A stretch of 64,000 nucleotides of DNA from Hyperoodon ampullatus. Its lineage: Eukaryota > Chordata > Mammalia > Artiodactyla > Ziphiidae. The position numbers and the translations under genes were made by a program. The notes under the pieces are model-generated. The model was given only the letters and a program-made list of their open reading frames with translations, was not told the DNA's origin and did no database searches. Shown piece by piece: positions 1-13,445 of this stretch. Every line of letters starts with the position of its first letter. Positions within the stretch are counted from its first letter, which is position 1. The DNA lies in NCBI GenBank assembly GCA_949752795.1, contig OX457058.1, forward strand, positions 156,002,353-156,066,352, in the 5' to 3' direction.

Positions 1-520
1 CGACAAGAAATAACTATAATTTACATTTTAGTATAGTAAGCATTTTCCTATACATAGGAGAGAGTACACTTAATTTTTTGGATACTTCTGATTTTAAACC
101 TAACATTTTATTATAAGCACTTCCCTGTGTTGTTAAAAATCTTCGGCCTTTTTATTATTTTAAATTACATGTATTTTTTCATCGATTATCAAATTAATGG
201 ATGTTTACTGTAGAAATTTGGTAAATACTGAAAATTTTAAAGAAAAATAAAATAATCCATAATTACACTACTCACAGTTAACAAATGTTACACTTTAGTA
301 TACTTCTCTCATATATATACACACATACATATATATGAACTAAATAAAATTTAATAATTTCTAACAAAACTGAATCATATTACATTTACAGCACTTTAAT
401 TTTTTCCACTTAAGTTTTAGCATGCGCTTTCCTCATGTTGATAAATGTTCTTTAAAATGATTTTTAAATGGCTGCATAATATTCCATCATGTGTTAATTA
501 ATAATAAATCATGAGAATCT
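1..520 (-). repeat. Ancient LINE-like fragment (tentative)
   Basis: Phrases such as aaatttggtaaatactg, ccataattacactactcac and atggctgcataatattccatca resemble a common decayed mammalian LINE 3' region. The family and limits are uncertain. Confidence 0.4.
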
Positions 521-689
521 AATACCCAACTAAATGAGATCTAGTTCATTCAGTCCATGTCTGTGTCTGAACAAAAAGAATAGTTTGATAGTTTGAGGGA
601 TATCATAGTTCTTTTGAAGTTGTGTAACTCAAATTTTAAAATTATCTTAAATAGATCCCATGCTATAAATATCTATTATTATTATCATT

Positions 690-905
690 ATTAATAGCTA
701 TCACATATTGATCTCTAAGTATTAAGCATCATATACATTCTCTAGTCAATATTTGCAACTCTTTGAGGTGGATACTGTTATCTCTGCTTTACAGTTAAGG
801 AAACTGAGAGTCAAAAATAGAGGTTAAATAACTCATGAGTGGCTAAGCTTAGATTCCAACTATCTATGTAATTCCACCATCTATGCTCTTAACCACTAGA
901 CTGTG
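690..905 (+). repeat. MIR SINE
   Basis: The MIR core wording is present: ttacagttaaggaaactgag, then gaggttaaataactcatgag, ending tgctcttaaccactagactgtgcc. It is an old copy with no clear target duplication. Confidence 0.75.
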
Positions 906-2189
906 CCCATTTAATATTAACAATAGATGCATTTGTAGCTTTCCTGAATGTATTTATTTTTGCCCTATATACCTCCCAAATAACATGATTCATAATCAGT
1001 ATTTTCATTCTACATCTAATGTGTGTAATGCACTATGCTCAGTTCTGCTAAGAAATACATAGAAACAGAAGCCATAGTACTTGCTCAAGAGCTTTTCAAA
1101 ATCTCATTAGGTGTGCAATGTCTACATATGTGCAAGGTTTAGATTCATAAAAGACTTAAGCATGAATACAAGTTAGTAGGATAAGAGCTAGCCCATAGTA
1201 GTACACAAATAATTTCCAAATTGGTATTATGGTTCAGAGAAATGACATGCCATTGTGGGATAGAGTAGCCTGGAATATTCTACTAGGTCAATAAGTATCT
1301 CTGATGCTTATGGAATAGATAACTGCTGCTAAAAAAATAGAATATATTTTTAAAATTTGAAGACATGCTCCTTTATTTTGCTATTCCTGGATTTGCTAAA
1401 TAAGACCATGTTTGATGTCTGTCTTTTAAAATGATTCTATTGGATAGTTATTAGATTCTGTTAATCTCTAGGAATTCACCAAGAACAATTTTATGTGTAT
1501 GATCCAAGAGTCCATTTTAACTAGTCAGGTACCCACACCTAAGACTGCAGATTTTGGTAAAATATGGTCTGAAAATTATTTTATGGAACATAGTTATGTG
1601 GTTATGTTTTATGAACAGGTTTTCAAAAACATGTTAATATAATGCTAACTATATTTGAGTGTGCCAGTTATCTTCCAGAACCTTTCCACATTTTAACTCT
1701 GATTTTCAGATCAGTTGTGAAACCAGAATTCCCTTTCATCACTCTATTCTGCCTCTGATTAAATACCTTCTTTGTATAGATCCTTATATAACACAGAGGC
1801 AGATATAATCCTTCTAGTGGTCTCAAAATTTTGTATAAACCTGACCAGATAATCATATAGGGGAAATAGGATTTAGGGAAATTCATTTTGATAACTATGA
1901 GACAAGATTTGTAGGTCAATGTGGCATTATATTTAATCCACTTTCATCTTATTACAAATTTGGCTCGGGATATAAAATGTATACTGACATGAGATCTGTG
2001 CATTAGGTAGGTGGGTATTTTCCTTTGAATATTCCTCTGTAAAACAAAATGTTGGTGATGAAAATGCTAGCTGGTTAGTCTTATTTGCCAGGATTCGTGA
2101 CCTGCATTGTGAAGGACTTAACTGTATTAGGAACACTGAACTTTGGAGCTGAAAGGAATATCGGAGCTTGTTGAGTCTAGTGGCTCTCA
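906..2189. other. Intron sequence, nothing recognised
   Basis: AT-rich sequence. The small reading frames on the minus strand at 1668-2190 have no recognisable protein features. No repeat family was identified. Confidence 0.5.
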
Positions 2190-2363
2190 AACTTCAGTGT
2201 GTGTGAGTTCACCTAGAGGGCTTAGTAAAACACAGCTTGCTGGGTGCCTGCCTCAACGCCTCTGATTCAGGAGGTGAGGCCTGGGAATATGCATTCTAAC
2301 ATGTTTCCAGGGGATGCTGATGTTGCTGATTTGGGAGCTATACTTTGAGAACCACTCTTCTAG
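2190..2363. mobile_element. MER5A-like hAT DNA transposon relic
   Basis: It opens with ctagtggctctcaaactt and closes with tactttgagaaccactcttctag, the inverted hAT-Charlie ends. The interior (ctctgattcaggaggtgaggcctggga) is MER5-type wording. It is a non-autonomous element with no transposase. Confidence 0.75.
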
Positions 2364-2429
2364 TTTAAGGCTTTCTTAAGCCTTAAAACTGAGGACACTG
2401 AGGACACAAGAGAGGTCATCCATGTACGT

Positions 2430-2600
2430 GTATAAGTCAGATCCTGTTCCTTTGCTGCTAAAAGCCCTTCTGTGGTTTCTTGTTGCCCTTGGAATAAAAT
2501 CTCCAATCCTTATTATCCAGAATCTCCTGCATGCCTGGTCCCTGACTGTCCCTCCACACCAAGGTCCCCATAGAGATATATTGCACTTCGTTCCAGTTAT
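2430..2600 (+). repeat. L2 LINE fragment
   Basis: The wording agcccttctgtggtttcttgttgcccttggaataaaatctccaatcc, followed by cctgcatgcctggtccctgac, is typical of decayed L2. The 72-codon frame across it is incidental. Confidence 0.6.
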
Positions 2601-2847
2601 TCAAGGGCCACGTTCTTATTTCAGCATAAAAAGCAACTAATACAGCGACATGGCACAGAGCAAGGAGTGAAGGATTGACTTCTAGAGGCTTTCAGTCCCA
2701 TTTTTCAATGCTTGCCATTTGCTTGGGGCTCCAAATATAGTTAATATTCGCCACATGCTTAGTGATTTATCAGTGTTCACTTCCATGCAATAGGTCCATC
2801 TTGATTTTTCTATATATTTTACTTGGCAGAGAAGCTGATTCTCATAA

Positions 2848-3102
2848 TAATGGCTAACATTTATTAGCTATGTGCCACATACCATGCCAAGTATTAAACA
2901 AACATTATCATATTTAATCTTCATAAAAGCCATATAAAGTAGGCATTACTTGTATCTATTTTACTAGTGAGGAAACTAAGGCTTAGAGGATTAAGTAACT
3001 TTTTGAATGTCACAGTGCTAATAAGGACAGTACTGAAATTTAGACTCTGATTTATGGGGCTAGAATCTCCATTCTTGTACTGTAAACTATACTGCCTCAC
3101 AA
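2848..3102 (+). repeat. MIR SINE
   Basis: A near full-length MIR pattern: taatggctaacatttattag, ctatgtgccacataccatgcc, agtgaggaaactaaggcttagag, and a terminal ctatactgcctcac. Confidence 0.8.
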
Positions 3103-4159
3103 TTTTATTGTGAAATAACTACTGTGTTTGTCTAAATAGCCCTAACTGGCCAAATGATGACAACCCCTTCTCCTGGATGCTGTTTTACTGACTATCAGAA
3201 AGTCAGGTGGTGCCTTCGGTGGGAGAAAAGGGAGTTTTAGCTTGAAAGGGACTTTACAAAGACATATGAAGTGAGTAAATTGGGGTTAAGCATGGTCACA
3301 TTAAAACAAAGTCAATACCTCAAAGTGTCATGTCTTTTATCTTGATAATTGAAGAGTTTATGTGAGAGTCAACACAAGAGAGGCATTCGGTCTACTTTAC
3401 ATGCTATTTCTCAACTGTTTTTGAGAGTGGTTTATCTCTCCTACATCCACGATAATAGAAGAGTCTAATACACTGAGACTGCTTTTATGGCTAAAGGAAT
3501 TCCAGAGGCAGCCACCCATAGGGTGAGAACAATAGAAACTCCTTTAGCCTGAAGTTACAAAAAGACATCAGACAAACACTGCTTCCTCGAGAAGTTATTT
3601 ATGATCAAGACTCAGTCATTGGTCAGATGAACAAATGACCTCTTTATTTCTGAAGGATCAGAAAAATATTGGAGCAATCTTACTTTCCTCCTGAAGCAAG
3701 TCTGAAATGAGTTTTACAGAAGCAAATTCCTTCAGTGTTTTGTTTTTTATTTGTTTCCTCTTAACGAACTACTTTACCTAAAAGTATCATCACTTTTTGA
3801 AATTTTGCCTTGAGAAATTCTTCTTTTTTTTTTCTTTCTCTCTCTTACTTTATTTCATTTAAGCATTAATTCCCTTATTCATTCTACACATAGTTATTTC
3901 ACACTTACAATGTGCCTGAGTTTATTTATTTTAAATATTAAAACCCACTAGAGCTGAAGTTTAAATATGGGACCTCTGTAGTGGTGAGACCACCCATCAT
4001 GAAGACCTCAGTGTAATTCAGAAACTGAATCAACATGGATGGAAACCAACACAGGCCCAGTTTTATACCATTATAATATCTTCCATTCCAAAGCACAATT
4101 GTATGTGCATTAAATATATGCTTCTAATAAAATAAAAGACCAGCAAATATAATATGGAA
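3103..4159. other. Intron sequence, nothing recognised
   Basis: No exon-like frame, RNA gene or recognisable repeat was seen. A short T/C-rich run lies near 3823-3850. Confidence 0.5.
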
Positions 4160-6640
4160 TTATTTCCATATTTAGAAAAATACATCATAAACAAGGAGGG
4201 ATTTTCTTAGGAAAATCTAAGGATAACATCAGGAAATATATTAATTAAATTTAATATAAGATAGTAATAATGATATTAAAGATAAAGGTGGAAAACCAAA
4301 ATATTTAAATAATCAAGGAAGTAATTGATATAATCAATATATATTATTAAAAATAATCTGAACAAGCTTAGGTTGGAATAGAATTTTTAATCTTGATAAT
4401 GGGAAGTTATCAAGAACCTATAGCAAATATCTTATTTATTCAGGTTAAAAACAAAACAAGGATGCCCACTATCATTTCTATTTATTGTGGAAGTAGAGAA
4501 ACTAACCAATAGAATAAGAAAAGAAAATCAGATACATAAGGATTGGAGAGGAATATACTGAACTTTCCTTATTTGTGGAAAGTCCATGAAGGTCCATTGG
4601 CAGACTATTAGAGCTAAAAGTGATTTCAGCAAGTTTGCTGATTAGAAGATAAACATATAAACCTAATTAGCTTTTCTCTGCACTTATAATTACCAATTAA
4701 AATGTAGAACAGAAAAAAAATCCTGTATGCAATAGCTACAACAATATAAAGAAGCTATAAATCAATCTAAAAAGATTCATGACTTTTATGGAAAAAAATG
4801 ACAAATGACAAATATCATTGAAGATTATAAAGTTCTTAGTAAATCATCAATATCTATCATTTCATGAGTATACTCAATAACATGAAGATGCCAGTTCTCC
4901 CTAAATTATTCCATAAATCTAATACAACTCTACTCAAAATCCCAACAGAATTTTTTATGTAACCTGACACAGCTGACCCTATAAAACTCATGTGTAAATG
5001 CGAGGAGCCAAAATAGCCAAGATACTTCTGGAGGCAGAAAAAAAAAAAGAACAAGAGAAAAGACTTGTCCTACCAGATATCAAGACATATTTTATAGCCA
5101 TGATAATTACGATAGTGTGACACAGGCATATAGACATGTGGGATAGAATAGAGCTCAGTAACTGTCTTGTGCAATATAGAAAATTCATACATGACCAGGT
5201 GGATGTTACAAATCAGTGGTCAGTGGACAAACTAATCAGTAATGGTGCTGGGATAACTGGTTATCTATATGGAGAAAAATTAGATTTCATCTTTACATCA
5301 AACATGAAAATAAATTGAATACTTAAAAATTTAAATTTAAAATGCAAAACTTGGGGCTTCCCTGGTGGCACAGTGGTTGAGAGTCCGCCTGCCGATGCAG
5401 GGGCACGGGTTCGTGCCCCGGTCTGGGGAGATCCCACATGCTGCGGAGCGGCTGGGCCCATGAGCCATGGCCGCTGAGCCTGCGCGTCCGGAGCCTGTGC
5501 TCTGCAATGGGAGAGGCCACAGCAGTGAGAGGCCTGCATACCGCAAAAAAAAAAAAAAAAAAGCAAAACTTTAAAATTTTTAGAAGAAAATAAAGGTGAA
5601 TGGCTTTATAACCTATGTGTGGAAAAGATTTCTTTAAAAAGGCCAGAAACAAAGCATATACCATAAAGAAAATGTTGATAAAATTTTCAAGGAAAAACAT
5701 GATAAAAAACATAAGCCACTGACTGGGAGAAACTATTGGCAATGCATATATGTAATATACAAAGGATTGGTATTATAAGTTGTATAATGAACTCCTACAA
5801 GTCATCAAAAGAAAAAGAACCCAACAAAAAATGAACAAAGGATATGAGTAAGCAAATTATAGATGCCAAAACAAAATGGATTGTAAACATGTAAAAGGAT
5901 GTACAGTCCTAATAGTAAACCTGAGACTGCAAATAATATTGTGACATTACCTCAAACCACCAGATTAGCAAAAATTAATAATTCTGATGATACTAAGTGT
6001 TGGCAAAGAGGAGGAGCAATGAGAACCCTCATATACTAAATAGTGGGAGTGTGAAATAAGGCCACCACTTTGGAGTGCAATTTAGCCTTGAAATTGAGCA
6101 TAATATTTGACCTAATAATTGTACATCTATGTAAATGCTTTAGAGAGACTCTCTAACAAATTTGTATTTAGGTAATTACTAGAATGTACATTGGAACACT
6201 ACTTGCAATTTAAAACAAAATTAGAAACAATCTAAATCAGCATGAGAGAACATAAATAAATTGTAGTATCTCTATACAATAGAATCCCATCCAGCAGTGG
6301 AGCAGAACAAACTAGAGCCGCAAGTAACAACACTGGTAAACCTCAAAGTCATACTCTCGAATGAAAAAAGCAAATTATACAATAAAAGTACAGCGTGATT
6401 CCTTTATGTAAAGTTTATAAACATGCCATATAATTCAAAATACTTTATGTAAAGATCTACATATATGAAGAATAAAAAAAAATTCCTGGACATGATGAAT
6501 ATCCCAATAAAAAGGTTACTTCTGGGGAGAAAGGTGGGAGTGCTATAAGGGGGATTTACCTACGTTTGTAACATTCTATTTCTTCAAAAATGATCTGAAA
6601 CAAATACACCAGAATATTAGGAGTTAAAAAACAGATTCAG
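4160..6640 (+). mobile_element. Ancient L1 (L1M-type), interrupted by a CHR SINE
   Basis: This is a decayed LINE-1 in sense orientation covering the ORF2 reverse transcriptase through to the 3' end. Around 4440-4560 the translation resembles the RT block around QGCPLS. Around 5090-5320 it resembles the ORF2 C-terminal region (dMWDRIE, then the conserved ISNGAGITGYLYGEKLDF stretch). Further 3' ORF2 and UTR-like text continues to about 6640. Many stops and frameshifts show it is long dead. A CHR SINE at 5353-5562 sits inside it. The 5' limit is approximate. Confidence 0.7.
5353..5562 (+). mobile_element. CHR-type tRNA-derived SINE (cetacean)
   Basis: It begins ggggcttccctggtggcaca and ends in an A tail, flanked by the target duplication gcaaaactt (5344-5352 and 5563-5571). 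The 5' part carries pol III A-box-like (tggtggcacagtggttg) and B-box-like (gggttcgtgcccc) words. It is inserted in the old L1. Confidence 0.92.
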
Positions 6641-7904
6641 ATACACATATATTTATTATATTTTTATTTCTATTTGTTTGAATGAAACATTTCAAAGTTA
6701 AATAAAGAACCACTTAGCCTTACTGAGGTCATGGATACTGAGTGCTCAGCCAGGTTTATTCACTAAGTTCTTCTACTTCCTGCTCTCAATGGGACTGATT
6801 ACAATTATATATGACCACATAGCATAACTCTTCAGACTCTTTGGGAAAATGTCAAAATTGTGAATGTTAAATTCTGAAATGTCAAGGGCCAACTATAGAC
6901 ATACAAAACCAACTAAGGACTAAAAGGATAAAAATGAAAACAACATCAAATAAATGCTGTTTGACATAAAGTTGAGAAGAATATATAATCTCTCCTTCCC
7001 CCCTAAAATCAGCCCAGAGGATTGGCATTCGCCCTCCTGAAGGATTATCTGTCTATATGAGCAAGCGCCAGCCTGAAAAACTACACAGGATAATATAAAA
7101 CAAAATAAAACAAAACCTGCTCATGTGAAGGGAAAAGAATACTCCACAAAATGGCTGCACCTTCCCCAATACATCCTTCAGCTCCCCAAACAGCTTTCCC
7201 ATCCTTGACCTTCTCTTTAGAAACCCCTCCTTAAGCAGTTACACACAGCTCTGCAAATGTTAGAGTGACATTTGGACTGGGCTTGATCAGTTCGCCTGCA
7301 TGTCTGTGCTCCCCTGGGACCTGCCAAGCTTCAGAGCAGCGGTATTAGCCTCACCCCCCAGAGCTAGCAATAACATTTACCAGCTACAGTTCTCTCCATC
7401 TTCAAATATTTCCTCTGGCCCACGAGAAGGTGATCCAGCCCCTCCATAGACTGGGACCTAAAGAGAGTGGTTGAGAAGGAGGTGACCCCTCCTTTAAGAA
7501 CTTTTAACATTTACCTTTCATTAAAGATTGTACTTGTGTTTTAATTGGGCTTCCCTCCTAGGATTCTGATATGTTTGGAAAAAATTAATTACTGAAATTG
7601 CATACCCGTTAGGGGCGGGGCACACCTTTGATTTTTCTCATGTCATGGAAACTCTGAAAAAACTGGCTCTGATTGGTGAGGAATGGCATCTGAGTACTCA
7701 CTGAAATCCATAAACATCCAGAGTTGGCAAGGAAACTATACAATTATTAATTATTTATAACTTAGAAAACAATTTTGGAGCCCTGTATGCTTAATATACG
7801 TCTAGGACTGGGCTAGTCAAGACTTAAAGAAGTCAGAATGACCTCTTTTGTTTGTTGTATCTCCAGTGCCTGAATGGATGATTGAACTGATGAGGAATGA
7901 ATTG
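6641..7904. other. Intron sequence, nothing recognised
   Basis: The segment at 7010-7520 is somewhat less AT-rich, but I recognise neither a gene nor a repeat family. A single GC-box-like word at 7611-7620 is isolated. Confidence 0.5.
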
Positions 7905-7990
7905 AATATCCTCCCAACAGTCTAATGAGTCATGTGCTAATCATCCTTATTTTATTAATGAGGAAACTGAAGCTCAGAGAGATTAACTTG
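7905..7990 (+). repeat. MIR fragment
   Basis: The segment ccttattttattaatgaggaaactgaagctcagagagatt is the MIR core. Confidence 0.6.
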
Positions 7991-8601
7991 TTAATCTTTG
8001 TTAATCTTTGCAACTTGTGCAGTTGCAAAGCTACCTCCTGTCAGGCCTTGTATACAGCCTAAGAGCATAATTGCTCTTCTGTAATCTGTACTTAAGAGGC
8101 ACGTGTGTGTCAGAAATGTGATGATAAGCATTACCAGGGAAGTTAAAAGTGAATAAGAACACAATAGAATTCTAATTAACAAATGTGGAAGGAAAGAGGG
8201 CAAGAGAGAATCACCATTAGGCAAATACTGCAGTAAAAAATGTTGCAGATACGATCCACTGATGGATGCTAAACTTAGTCGGTGAAAGTTTGAGGAGAAT
8301 CACAATTTGCATAGGCTCCAAGTATCTTCCACAAGATATTTATCAAGTACAAAGGAAAAGACAGGTATTTAACTTTTTTGCTTAAAAGACCTGGGAGATA
8401 CCAACTTAAGTAATCAAGAAAACATCACTAGTAAAAAGACATGTCAACAACATGAACCTTTGATATAATGCACTGAGAAGGACACAATGTCATTTTTGTG
8501 GTATTCTTGCCTAAAATGCATAACCTCACTCCAGTCATGAACAAACATTGGAAAAACTCAAATTGAAGATATTTAATAAAATATCTGACCAGTAGTCTCT
8601 C
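7991..8601. other. Intron sequence, nothing recognised
   Basis: An adjacent duplication of gttaatctttg lies near 7990-8010. Otherwise there is no recognisable feature; the minus-strand frame at 7991-8224 has no known domain. Confidence 0.5.
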
Positions 8602-8793
8602 TTTTTTTTTTTTTTTTTTTTTTTTTTGGCGGTACGTGGGCCTCTCACTGTTGTGGCCTCTCCCGTTGCGGAGCACAGGCTCTGGACGCGCAGGCTCAGC
8701 GGCCATGGCTCACGGGCCTAGCCGCTCCACGGCATGTGGAATCTTCCCAGACCGGGGCACGAACCCTCAACCACTGCGCCACCAGGGAAGCCC
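8602..8793 (-). mobile_element. CHR-type SINE, antisense
   Basis: It starts with a long T run, then ggcggtacgtgggcctctcac, and ends ccaccagggaagccc. Target duplications are imperfect: ctgaccagtagtctct (8585-8600) and ctgaccaggactctt (8794-8808). A segment of the usual head, including cgtgtcccctgcatcggcagg, is missing between gcacgaaccc and tcaaccactg. Confidence 0.9.
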
Positions 8794-9384
8794 CTGACCA
8801 GGACTCTTTAAAATGACATGAAAAACAAGGAAAGATTGAGGGGCTATTATAGACTGGAGAAAACTAAGGAGAAATAACAACTAATGCAGTGTAGGATCCT
8901 GAAACAGAAAAAGAACATTAGTGGAAAAAGTCATAAAACTGAAAAAGATCTGAAGTTTATTTAAAATATTGTGCCAATGTTAATTTCCTGTTATTTAAAA
9001 TCATGCTATGGTTATGCAAGATATTAGCATTAGGAGAAATAGGGTGAGAAGTGTAAGAGAATGCTTGGTATAGTTTTTGCAACTTTTCTGTAAGTATGTA
9101 AGTTTGAAATACAAGGTTTAAAACAAAAAACTAAATGAAACAAAAAATGAGCAGGAAATACACTTGCCTTCAGATTTGCTTGCAGCTTGAAGAGAGAAGC
9201 AAACTTGTAAACTAAAATGAAAGGCACACAGAAACAGTCTTGTAGGCATTGGCTGTAATATATGTGTGCACCAGATAGAAAGGGGCCATGGAGAAGGAGT
9301 GGTTGATCTTATCTGGAAAGGGAGTGCAGGTAACCAGGATAGACTGAACACAGAAGGTGATGCTTGAGGTCTTTTATCTACCAT

Positions 9385-10230
9385 CTATTTTACTGAGAAC
9401 CTGCTATAGGCCAGGCACTCCTCTAAAAAGAAGCTACATGGTAGTAAACATGAAAAGGTACTGCTTTCATGGAGCTTCCACTCTAGAAGGAGGTGTCAGA
9501 TAAACACATGAACAAAAACCTGACATTTTAAGTGCTGGGATGAAAAATAAATGAGCCAATGCGATAGAACATGCTTGGGGGAAACGGGCAGTTAGATAGA
9601 GTGATTGGGGAATACCTTTCTGAGGAGCCGATAGTTAAGCTGTTAGGACCAAGGCATGAATGAGAAGGAGCAAGCCATGCAAAAACATCAGGGAGCAGGT
9701 AATTCCATGAGGAAGAACAGGTTGGCTGAATGCCCGACCACAGGAACAAATTGCTGTGTCCTATTCAATAGGACAAAAAGAGGCCAGCGTGCTGGGCTAT
9801 AATGGACAAGGGGATAATAGTAGAAGATGAGCTGTAGAAGTAGGTTGACCAGCTGGCTTGAAGTCCACACTGGCATACTTTTGAATAAAAGGTGGCGCTA
9901 TTAATAATTACACCAGGACAATAGAAGTAAAATGGAACTGTCTGGGCCAAACCTAGACATAATGATCACCCTATAGAGAAGAAACAAATCGTGTAGGACT
10001 TTGTGAGTCAGGCAAGGGGTACAAATGTATTCTAAGTGCCTTAGGAAGCCATGGGAGGGTAGATCAGGGGAAGGAAGTGATTGCTCTGGCTGCCAAGTGG
10101 AGAATAGACTTTTGAGAGTGAAGAGTGAAAGTAGGGGTAAGATTAGAAGTCTAGCTAGCAGGCAGAGAATGGGGGCTTGAGCTAAGGAAGTAGACACGGA
10201 AAAGGAGACTCACTCAGTTTTGAAGGCAGA
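9385..10230. repeat. L2-like ancient LINE
   Basis: The wording includes gaacctgctataggccaggcactc, catggagcttccactctagaagg, gaatgagaaggagcaagccatgcaa, and tctaagtgccttaggaagccatgggaggg. This order is that of a widespread decayed L2-class repeat. The minus-strand reading frames here are incidental. Confidence 0.55.
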
Positions 10231-12059
10231 GTCCGTGAGCCTTGCTTACTCTTAGTAGATAAGCCAGGATTAGCCAGTTGTTAAGGGACTGTAGAACATT
10301 CCATACGAAGGTAGTGGCAAGAGCAGAGTCACAGGAGCAGGTCATATTCTAGGAGCCCATGGTGTATTCTATGGCAAAAGTGAAGGGGCACAGAGGGGAC
10401 AGGCAAAACTGTGTTGGAGATATGACCACAGGCCAGATCATCAGAGACAGAATCCAGTGCTAAGTAGTAGATACTGTGATGCCATTGACAGTACTTGACT
10501 GGAAAGTGACATGATTTGTTTTGTTTCTAGAAAAATGACACTAGGTCAACTATGCAGAAAATAAAAGAGCAAAGGAAAACCCCCCATGAAAACAGATAGA
10601 GATACCGTCTGCTAGTTAGAGGAATAAACAAGAAACCAGAAATATTTTGAGGGTGGTATAATAAGGTGAGGGACCTTTCATTTGTACTAGAAACCGTCCA
10701 CCCGTTCATCAGACGCACCCTTGATTGTCTAGTGATTTACAGGATAATTAACCGTTGACTCAGGGACTGCTAGATAGTGTCGCTGAATCATAAAGAAGCT
10801 CCAAGAGGAAAACTTGAGGGACAAATTAATGTCATGTGCCATGTAACTTTCTTCTTCTGCTCCAGTGCTGTTCTTGGCCCACTCATTTCTAAGTTTTAGC
10901 AATCTCTCTCAGACTAGTGTGCCTCACATGCAATTTTGGCAAGCTAAGCATGGTGGCGGAGCCAGATAACTTGTTCCCTGTAGACTTAGAAACTCCTGAG
11001 CTGCGGGCTGTAATATAATTTACAATACAGTTAGCCAGCCCTGTAAAACTTCTGTTTGCAGGGGAATGGGGGCCTGACAAGAAGAAGTGTTTATAGCTTA
11101 ATTTTAGCTGTGCTCTCCATTGTTACTGTGCTAACAGCCTGCATATGACGCATCCTAGTCATCGGTCAGATAGTTACAACTTTTCTTTTTTAATTTGGCA
11201 AGCTAAGCATAACATCACGCTTTGTGTAATAACCACCCCAGGGTCCCTTACCTTAGGAAGTGGTAGCCCTAGCATGCACCCCCATCTTTTAGGACAAAGG
11301 AATTGAGACATAATTGTTAGACATTCCATGGCTGTGGCTTATGCCTTGATAAAATTATCTGATGTCTTACTCTTCGAAAGGTCTTATACCATGATATTGA
11401 TAGAAGGCTTGAGAATAAGAAAATCTGAGCAATGCCTGTTGATTTTTTTTTCTCCCTAGTGTGTTACAATAGCTACTTGCCACTTATATCACTCAACTAA
11501 CAAGGTTACTTCTATTCAACCATTACCCCCAGGAGACTATAGCTAATATTAAAGCTCCACAGGTGGGGACTTTGTCGATTTCTAGATCCCAGTCTAGCAC
11601 AGTGCCGGAAAACATAATAGGCACTAAAATACTATGTTTTGATTAAATAAGCCCAACTATTAGCTTAAAAATGTGCCCTAATGATTTGGAAATGAATACC
11701 ACATATGATGTAGAAGAGCATGTTCTACTGAGCAAGAGTTGGCCAGGGGGTTGATGAACTGATGTGTCAACCTGAGACACTACATAGGATCCAACATACA
11801 CTCTAACAACATTCTAAGTTTTGCAGAACTATGTGGAATTCAATTCCAAGGCTAGTTTATTAACCCGTGCAACTCCAGATTCTACTGTACACGAATGTAG
11901 AGTTGTGAGATCTCCCTCTATTAATTCTCTTAGTTACACCCGTTAGAAAAAATACCTTTTAATTCATGTCCATCGTGAATTGGGTGCAATGTCTGGCACT
12001 GTCACAGTTCTTCTGTACTTCCATTCCATAGTTAACTTTGCTTAAGTAGTGTTGGAAAC
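10231..12059. other. Intron sequence with one dispersed 17-bp repeat
   Basis: I recognised no gene or repeat family. The word tttggcaagctaagcat occurs at 10935-10951 and again at 11194-11210, which suggests a decayed duplicated or LTR-like structure that I cannot name. Confidence 0.45.
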
Positions 12060-12155
12060 AGCTTGTACACATATCATATATGTCATATATATAACATATA
12101 TCTTATATACATATGATATATGTATATCATATATATCATATATATGTATCAACAG
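12060..12155. repeat. TA-rich palindromic repeat
   Basis: Runs of catatatg and atatcatatat type make this segment strongly self-complementary. Confidence 0.85.
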
Positions 12156-12187
12156 TACTCTGAACTAGGTGCTTCAATAGATCTTTA

Positions 12188-12190
<3 letters not shown>

Positions 12191-12230
<40 letters not shown>
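12191..12230 (+). repeat. (GT)20 microsatellite
   Basis: A perfect dinucleotide run of 40 bp, followed by atatgtat. The reading frame over it (CVCVCV) is an artefact. Confidence 0.98.
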
Positions 12231-12236
<6 letters not shown>

Positions 12237-13445
12237 ATCTATTGATTCACCTGTTTCAGATCATTGCTGATTTTATACAGCCTGATTTTGGAAGCAGGAT
12301 CCCAAATAGGAAAAAAAGGAAGGTCTTTAATATCTCCTTAAGAAAAAAACAGTCAAAGGTTTTAAATATTACCTCAGTCTCCTCAGTTTTGAAATAAAGG
12401 TTTGAATGAAGGTAAATTTTAAGTTTTGAACTCTAAATTTCCCTGCAATTCAGAAAGAGTAATTTTACAACTTCTGTATTCTTTTTTTTTTCCTTATAAA
12501 ATCACAAGAGACTGTTTCTACTTTAATCAGCTAATTAGACTTCTGGCAATTTCTTCATTGGTTTGACTTTTCTAGGAAATGTATTTTATATTCCTAGACA
12601 ATTTGACTTTGGTTCATGTTGAAATACTGGCCCAGTCTCTTCTTATAAGAAATCTGTACATAACTGAGGTTTGTTGAGCTGTTACATTGCAGAACAGTTG
12701 GCAAGTAGAAAATGTCTTCTCTTTTGCTGCCCTGGAGAACTTGTTTCTCTGGTCTGGCCTTAGACAATAATGGAGCGATCACATTCTGGTGAGCACAGCT
12801 GTGTGCAGAACAGTTCTCTGAGCCTTCAGTCCAATCATTTGGGAATGAAAACATCAAAAACTAGCCTGGGAAACACAACCAGGACAGGCTGCAAGTTGGC
12901 CATTAATCACTTTACTGTGTCTGCTCAATGCTGTTGTCTAACAGTGTTCTAGAATAAAGTAAAGGTGATAAGTATACAGATCCATTCAATATAGTTCCAT
13001 ACCTGCAATCAGTCATCCTTGTTGATGGATCAGAGGTAAAACTTTTTTAATTCAAATTTTTAGTAACCGATCATCAGTGATAATGAGAGAGCAAATGTAT
13101 TCTCTGGAATACTGACAGGAAGAATATGACAGAGTGAGACAGCAAGCTTTGGGCAAAAATGAAAGTCTACAGAATAGTGCTGTCTGTTTTTCAGGATGGA
13201 AATCGTAGCTGGATGTCAGGTTCAGTCACTGAACATAGTCTGCCTATGACTGTAATGAGCCATGCTTATTATCAAAGGTAAATAATAGGACTCTAGTGTT
13301 CTTGAATGCAATCTCTACCATTATTATGAAAGTAGACCCATTGTATAGGGAATTTGAGAACAGAAGAAAGCAGAATGTCTACCTTATTTCTCTATTTAAC
13401 CAAAGTAGACTTTATAATAAAGAGGAAGACTAACAAAACACTTTA
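12231..13445. other. Intron sequence, nothing recognised
   Basis: No exon, RNA gene or repeat family was identified. A minus-strand frame at 12594-12857 has no known domain. Confidence 0.5.

Noticed and set aside
7611..7620. A GC-box-like word suggesting a promoter
   Set aside because: A single isolated site with no CpG-rich surroundings, TATA box or downstream transcript evidence.
12191..12397. A 68-codon frame starting MCVCVCVCV
   Set aside because: Translation of the (GT)20 microsatellite.
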